This document shows, piece after piece, positions 59,861 through 64,000 of a stretch of 64,000 nt of DNA. The DNA is taken from the NCBI GenBank assembly GCA_946480715.1, contig CAMLKK010000002.1, forward strand, positions 131,350 through 195,349, written 5' to 3'. Both the position numbers and the translations under genes were made by a program. The stretch comes from an uncultured Bacteriovorax sp. (GTDB lineage Bacteria; Bdellovibrionota; Bacteriovoracia; Bacteriovoracales; Bacteriovoracaceae). How positions within the stretch are numbered: the stretch's first letter is position 1; every line of letters begins with the position of its first letter. Below the pieces are notes generated by a model that saw nothing but the letters and a program-made list of their open reading frames with translations, did not search any database and was not told where the DNA came from.

Positions 59861-61891
59861 ATGTCTTTACTTGAACGATTGAACAAAACTTCGATCAAAT
59901 TGAAAATGATCATCGCAGTTTTATCAATTGCCTCAATCTGTATTGCAATCACTCTTTTTGTTTCTTACACAAGTTCGCGCGAAGCTTTAAAAAAGCAAGC
60001 GATTGATCAATTGAATTCCATTCAATCAATTTCAAGAAAACGTGTTGATGATTTTTTCGGCCGTACTCATACTTTTGCTAAACTTCTAGGTAACGATCGT
60101 TTAACAGAAGGCCTGTTCCTTTCTTATGAGAGTGCGTACATGGCGGCCGGTAATCAGACAGGTCAGGACATTGTTATCAAAGAAGGGACTTATAAAAAGC
60201 TCGATGAAATTTATCATTCAAAAACGGCAGAAATTTTAAAGTCGTATAATCTAGCTAATTATTTACTGGTTAGTATTCAGGGACAAATTCTCTATTCTGC
60301 TAAAGGTGATGCTCATGGATATTTCATGGGAAGATCATTGACTGGCGGAGAACTGAAAGATTCTGAACTTGCAAAGTGTGTGTCGAACGCGCAAAAATCA
60401 AAAACTACGGACATTTTTTATTCAGATTATTCATTTTATCCTCAATTCAATAAGACAATGGCCTTCTACTGCGTAAATTCATATGCAGAATTTGCTCACT
60501 TATCAGAAGGGATTAATAAAGGGGATTTGATGGGGACTGTGGTTATTGAAGTCGACACAGCTGCTGTCACACAGTTTCTTTCTGCACGCGAAGGTATGGG
60601 AGAAACCGGTCAAGCTTATTTAATTGGTCCAGATCATTTATTGCGTTCTGATTTTTACATCAATAAAGAAAAATTCAATATCGTTTCATCTCACAAAAAC
60701 AAAGTTCAATTGAAGAGCATCAAAGAAGTAGATAATGTTTTTAAAGATAATAAAGAAATTTCTCTTGAAGCTGTTAATGAGCTTGGGCATAAAGTACTGA
60801 CGTCAATCGCACCAATTGAAGTCGAAGGAAAAACGTGGGCAGTAGTCGTCGAAAAACAGGCAACGGAAGTTTATAAACCAATTGCAGACTTGTTAAAGAA
60901 AGTTTTTCTTTTTTCCGCCATTGTTCTGGCGATCACTTTCTTCCTAGTTATTTTTATCACTAAAAAACTTCTGGCCCCTATCATCACTTCAGCTGAGACA
61001 TTGGCATCTGTTTGCCAGGCGCTCAACAGTGATTCAAATTTTCTTTCTCAAAATGCTCAAACTTTAAATTCATCTGCAAAAGATCAATCGACTGATTTAG
61101 CAACCACAGTTCAGGCCGTGCATGAAATTTCAGCGACGATCGAACAAAACACTTCAAATGCAAAAAACTCAGAAGAGCTTGCTAAACATAGTCTTGATAC
61201 AGCGGAACGAGGTCGTCAGGTCATTCAACAAATGATCGAGTCGATGAAAGAAATCAATCAAGGAAACCAAGACATTATTCTTCAAGTTGAAGACAGTAAT
61301 AAAAAGATCAACGAAATTCTCGGGATGATTTCAGAGATTGGAAATAAAACAAAAATGATTAACGATATCGTTTTTCAGACAAAACTTCTCTCTTTCAATG
61401 CTTCTGTTGAAGCGGCCAGAGCAGGCGAAAATGGAAAAGGCTTCGCAGTCGTTGCTGAAGAAGTGGGAAATCTTGCTACTTCGTCAGGTAACTCTGCTAA
61501 AGAAATTGGTGAACTTTTAACTGAAAGTATTGAGCGAGTTGAATCAATCGTTAAAGAAACCGCTTCAAAAATTGAGACAGTTTCCCATTTGGGCCGTGAA
61601 CGAGTGAGAACTGGTCAAGAAACGGCCATAAAGTGTTCAGAAGTTTTCGACGAAATCGTAAAAAGCTTCAACCAAGTGGCCAGCATGGTTTCAGAAATTT
61701 CGATGGCGTCTAACGAGCAAAATCAGGGCATGAGCGGCATCAATGAGGCCATGGCGCGTTTGAACGTGGGAACGGATAAAAGCACGCAGATCGCCTCTGA
61801 ATCGTCTCAGGCAGCGAATAAACTGGAAAACCAAGCAAAAACCCTCGAAGAAGTGGTGCAAAACATTCAACAAGTGATTCACGGAACCTAA
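59861..61891 (+). CDS. Methyl-accepting chemotaxis protein without obvious HAMP domain
   Basis: 676 residues from the ATG at 59861 (AAGGAG upstream). TM1 (about 17-40), a periplasmic sensor with dCache character (about 40-345, including [15 protein letters not shown] and [15 protein letters not shown]), TM2 (about 348-370, [19 protein letters not shown]), then a cytoplasmic coiled coil with the MCP hairpin [40 protein letters not shown]. The stretch between TM2 and the coiled coil lacks a recognisable HAMP. The receptor would signal to CheA. The 40 bp gap to the Cache gene suggests a shared operon. Confidence 0.88.
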   Translation: MSLLERLNKTSIKLKMIIAVLSIASICIAITLFVSYTSSREALKKQAIDQLNSIQSISRKRVDDFFGRTHTFAKLLGNDRLTEGLFLSYESAYMAAGNQTGQDIVIKEGTYKKLDEIYHSKTAEILKSYNLANYLLVSIQGQILYSAKGDAHGYFMGRSLTGGELKDSELAKCVSNAQKSKTTDIFYSDYSFYPQFNKTMAFYCVNSYAEFAHLSEGINKGDLMGTVVIEVDTAAVTQFLSAREGMGETGQAYLIGPDHLLRSDFYINKEKFNIVSSHKNKVQLKSIKEVDNVFKDNKEISLEAVNELGHKVLTSIAPIEVEGKTWAVVVEKQATEVYKPIADLLKKVFLFSAIVLAITFFLVIFITKKLLAPIITSAETLASVCQALNSDSNFLSQNAQTLNSSAKDQSTDLATTVQAVHEISATIEQNTSNAKNSEELAKHSLDTAERGRQVIQQMIESMKEINQGNQDIILQVEDSNKKINEILGMISEIGNKTKMINDIVFQTKLLSFNASVEAARAGENGKGFAVVAEEVGNLATSSGNSAKEIGELLTESIERVESIVKETASKIETVSHLGRERVRTGQETAIKCSEVFDEIVKSFNQVASMVSEISMASNEQNQGMSGINEAMARLNVGTDKSTQIASESSQAANKLENQAKTLEEVVQNIQQVIHGT

Positions 61892-61931
61892 GCACTCATG
61901 ATACGATGACCCCAAATTCAGGGGAGTATCT

Positions 61932-63233
61932 ATGCTTATGCTTTTGGGCGCACTTATCGGTGTGAATCTCGCTCTTACAATTTATTTAATTTTAAAATCA
62001 GAAAAACAAACTGACTTTAGTTTTTTGAAAGAGGACTTTCGTCCGCTCAACGATAAATTGGTTCAGATTGAAACCATCATCAATCAGCGTTTTGAAGGTC
62101 AAAAAGATATTATGAAGCTGCAGGTTTCAGAAATCATCGAAGACAAATTCAAAAAAATCATTACAGAACAAAACCGAACATCACAGGATCTCATCGAAAA
62201 ATTTGGACATTTTCAACATGCTCTTACGCAACAATTAGGAGCGATGAATGAAAAGACATCGAAAGACTTTGTTTCAATGAAAGAAACAATCAGCCGTGAT
62301 CTTGTGACAATGAAGACGAAAATGTCAGAAGACCTATTCGTTATGAATGAAAAAATGACCAAAAACATGCAAGAAAAGCTGAACGAAATTTCGAATTCCG
62401 TTCGTGCAAATCTGGATGAAGGATTCAAAAAAACAAACGAAACTTTCAATAGTGTTGTTGAACGTTTAGCGAAAATCGACGAGGCCCAGAAAAAAATCGA
62501 ATCTCTTTCAAGCAACGTCGTTTCTCTGCAAGATGTTCTTACAGATAAAAAGAGTCGTGGGATTTTCGGAGAAGTTCAGCTTAATCAAATTCTCAATTCT
62601 GTTTTTGGTGAAAAGAACGATAAGGTTTTCAAGCTTCAGCATAAACTTTCTAACGGAACTATATGTGACTCGATCATTTTTCTGCCGGAACCGACAGGAA
62701 ATATTGTCGTCGATTCGAAGTTTCCGCTGGAGAACTTCCGCCGCATGTTCGACCTTTCGTTCAATGAAGTCGAACGTAAAGATTTCGTAAAAGAGTTTAA
62801 GAGCAATCTCAAAAAACATATTGATGATATCGCTTCAAAATATATCATTTCAGGCGAAACGGCCGATCAAGCGATTCTCTTTTTACCGGCCGAAGCGATT
62901 TTCGCTGAACTATACGCTTATCACTCAGACATTATTGACTATGCTCATGGGAAAAAAGTGTGGCTGACAAGTCCAACAACATTCATGGCGATGTTAACAA
63001 CTGTTCAAGTTGTTATTCAAAATATTGAACGCAGTAAATACACAAACGTCATTCACCAAGAGCTCAATAAACTGGCCGAAGAATTCTCACGTTACAAAAA
63101 ACGCTGGGACAATCTTGCTTCTCACATTGATACTGTCAGCAAAGACGTAAAAGAAATTCATACGACAACTGAAAAAATCACGAGTCGCTTCAGTCATATT
63201 TCTGAAGTTCGAATTGATAACCTACTCGAGTAA
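61932..63233 (+). CDS. rmuC: DNA recombination protein RmuC
   Basis: 433 residues. An N-terminal hydrophobic anchor (LMLLGALIGVNLALTIYLIL) is followed by a long coiled coil (about 40-200) and the RmuC core with KSRGIFGEVQLNQILNSVFG, IVVDSKFPLENF, LFLPAEAIFAELYAYHSDIIDYAH and VWLTSPTTFMAMLTTVQVV. RmuC proteins limit DNA inversions and are thought to have a nuclease-like fold. The ribosome binding site GGGGAG lies in a short hairpin with CCCC (61910-61924), possibly a mild translational brake. Confidence 0.92.
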   Translation: MLMLLGALIGVNLALTIYLILKSEKQTDFSFLKEDFRPLNDKLVQIETIINQRFEGQKDIMKLQVSEIIEDKFKKIITEQNRTSQDLIEKFGHFQHALTQQLGAMNEKTSKDFVSMKETISRDLVTMKTKMSEDLFVMNEKMTKNMQEKLNEISNSVRANLDEGFKKTNETFNSVVERLAKIDEAQKKIESLSSNVVSLQDVLTDKKSRGIFGEVQLNQILNSVFGEKNDKVFKLQHKLSNGTICDSIIFLPEPTGNIVVDSKFPLENFRRMFDLSFNEVERKDFVKEFKSNLKKHIDDIASKYIISGETADQAILFLPAEAIFAELYAYHSDIIDYAHGKKVWLTSPTTFMAMLTTVQVVIQNIERSKYTNVIHQELNKLAEEFSRYKKRWDNLASHIDTVSKDVKEIHTTTEKITSRFSHISEVRIDNLLE

Positions 63234-63239
63234 GTTTTT

Positions 63240-63701
63240 ATGACGTTAAAAGATTATCTCGATGAATATTCACTGTCTCACCAGCATCCGACGAATGTCC
63301 TCATTCATAAGATTTGTGTTCCGGTGATTATGTTTAGTTTGATTGGTATTCTTAAAGCGCTTCCAGTTCCCGGTAACTGGCCACTATGGTTTGATTGGAG
63401 TCTTGTTCTCATTACAGGAGCGATGCTCTTTTATGTTTCACTTAAAAATGTTCGCGTGATTTTTTTCATCGGACTTGAGCTGGTGATCATGCTCATGATT
63501 TTGGAAGCGCTCAGACCGAGATTCTTTCTACTTTCGCTCGCTCTTTTCATCCTTGCCTGGATCGGGCAATTCATCGGCCATAAGATTGAAGGGAAAAAGC
63601 CAAGTTTCTTTCGCGATCTGCTCTTTCTTTTTATAGGGCCCATTTGGACCCTTAAAAATACTGGCGATCAGTTTGGTTCAGATTTTTTTGGAATTAACTA
63701 G
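63240..63701 (+). CDS. Mpo1-like (DUF962) membrane protein
   Basis: 153 residues with about four transmembrane helices. YLDEYSLSHQHPTNVLIHKICVPVIMFSLIGI carries the HxHPxNxxxHxxxxP signature, and ILAWIGQFIGHKIEGKKPSFF the second His block (GHxxxExxxP). Yeast Mpo1 is an iron-dependent dioxygenase for 2-hydroxy fatty acids, and bacterial members probably act on fatty acids. It follows rmuC by 6 bp. Confidence 0.88.
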   Translation: MTLKDYLDEYSLSHQHPTNVLIHKICVPVIMFSLIGILKALPVPGNWPLWFDWSLVLITGAMLFYVSLKNVRVIFFIGLELVIMLMILEALRPRFFLLSLALFILAWIGQFIGHKIEGKKPSFFRDLLFLFIGPIWTLKNTGDQFGSDFFGIN

Positions 63702-63785
63702 CGGGAAAAAATTCTCCAGTGGAGAATTTTTACTTCGAAAGGAACACTTAATATAATAATCGTGTTATTAAGAGTTCCCGCTAGT
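63697..63785. terminator. Nested inverted-repeat element between convergent genes
   Basis: An outer 11 bp inverted repeat (ACTAGCGGGAA at 63697-63707, TTCCCGCTAGT at 63775-63785) encloses a perfect 11 bp stem AAAAATTCTCC/GGAGAATTTTT with a 3-base loop (63707-63731). A second imperfect hairpin, GGAACACTTAAT/ATTAAGAGTTCC, lies at 63741-63778. The first hairpin, with its A- and T-rich arms, is a plausible bidirectional terminator. The whole could fold as a three-arm cruciform. Confidence 0.6.
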
Positions 63786-63791
63786 GAAGTA

Positions 63792-64000
63792 TTAATAATG
63801 CCAAGGGAATTTACTAAAATCCTTCTCACGTTTCTCCACAAACGAATTCCTTCCTTCCAGCGCTTCTTCCGTTCCATAAGCTAAACGAGTTGCTTCACCC
63901 GCAAACAATTGCTGGCCCACGAGACCATCATCAATCATATTGAAACCGAATTTCAGCATACGCATCGCCGTTGGTGATTTCGAATTCATTTCACGGGCCC
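63792..64000 (-). CDS. menB: 1,4-dihydroxy-2-naphthoyl-CoA synthase MenB (partial, C-terminus)
   Basis: The last 69 residues of a minus-strand gene that enters from the right edge, reading AREMNSKSPTAMRMLKFGFN and ending in EGRNSFVEKREKDFSKFPWHY. This matches the MenB C-terminal segment (KSPxAxRxLKxxxN, GQQxxAGEAT, EGRxxFxEKRxxDFSxFxxxY), distinct from ordinary enoyl-CoA hydratases. MenB closes the naphthoquinone ring in menaquinone synthesis. The catalytic residues lie outside the window. Confidence 0.88.
   Translation of the reverse strand, partial: AREMNSKSPTAMRMLKFGFNMIDDGLVGQQLFAGEATRLAYGTEEALEGRNSFVEKREKDFSKFPWHY

Noticed and set aside
1..64000. Search for tRNA or rRNA genes, CRISPR arrays, insertion sequences, prophage or integrase-linked attachment sites
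   Set aside because: No cloverleaf, spaced direct repeats, transposase, integrase or phage structural genes were seen on either strand. Composition is even across the window.

Overview
The window is 64 kb of compact, AT-rich bacterial chromosome (about 40% G+C by eye) with roughly 68 genes on both strands, short gaps and frequent overlaps. No rRNA, tRNA, CRISPR array, prophage or insertion sequence was seen. It is clearly Gram-negative: there are TamA/TamB-like, TolC, MlaC-like, Mpo1-like and MepA proteins. SOD, MsrA, a chemoreceptor and a partial MenB point to an aerobic, motile, menaquinone-using cell. Many secreted hydrolases (nuclease, PLD, PLA2-like, murein endopeptidase, lytic transglycosylase, clostripain-like) and a c-di-GMP-type HD-GYP regulator fit a Bdellovibrionota/Bacteriovorax-like predator or relative. 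That taxonomic call is inference (about 0.6).

Layout. 1-9.7 kb: partial EEP phosphatase, 5'-nucleotidase, an HpnN-like RND exporter divergent from an MlaC/HpnM-like protein plus TolC, a PAS-PAS histidine kinase coupled to a DUF72 protein, and an HSL-type esterase. 9.7-17 kb: DUF1330-like, DUF924 and aspartase genes, a small Cys-rich protein with a micro-protein gene, then a DUF421-TamA-TamB operon behind a sigma-54-like promoter. 17-22 kb: a peroxiredoxin-like gene, a second Cys-rich/micro-protein cassette, a methyltransferase, DUF1993 and SOD. 22-34 kb: parvulin, flavin reductase, secreted nuclease, PLD, GST, TruA-like, MepA, pyroglutamyl peptidase, lytic transglycosylase, MgtE, EamA and two YkgJ-type proteins. 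34-43 kb: AlkC-like repair protein, aldose dehydrogenase, and the most striking locus, an OvoA-type sulfoxide synthase fused to a PLP decarboxylase, followed by an OvoB/EgtE-like PLP lyase, a membrane desaturase and an epimerase. 43-54.5 kb: ArfB, YgiQ, PLA2-like, AI-2E exporter, TVP38, Dph6-like, HAD lipoprotein, two tandem caspase-fold proteins and RlmN. 54.5-64 kb: response regulator-HD-GYP, TatD, TrmN6-like, MsrA, aldehyde dehydrogenase, a stand-alone Cache protein beside a HAMP-less chemoreceptor, RmuC, Mpo1-like and partial MenB.

How genes may work together. The fusion enzyme and the PLP lyase could convert histidine and cysteine to 5-thiohistidine and then, by decarboxylation, to a thiohistamine, because the usual ovothiol methyltransferase domain is replaced by a decarboxylase. 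The RND/MlaC/TolC genes look like an envelope lipid export set, and TamA/TamB an outer-membrane assembly set. The Cache protein probably feeds the chemoreceptor.

Two genome-style features recur. Many genes have a -10 hexamer exactly six bases before the ATG and no ribosome binding site (leaderless mRNAs). Most convergent gene pairs overlap at their stop codons, several by exactly 4 bp.
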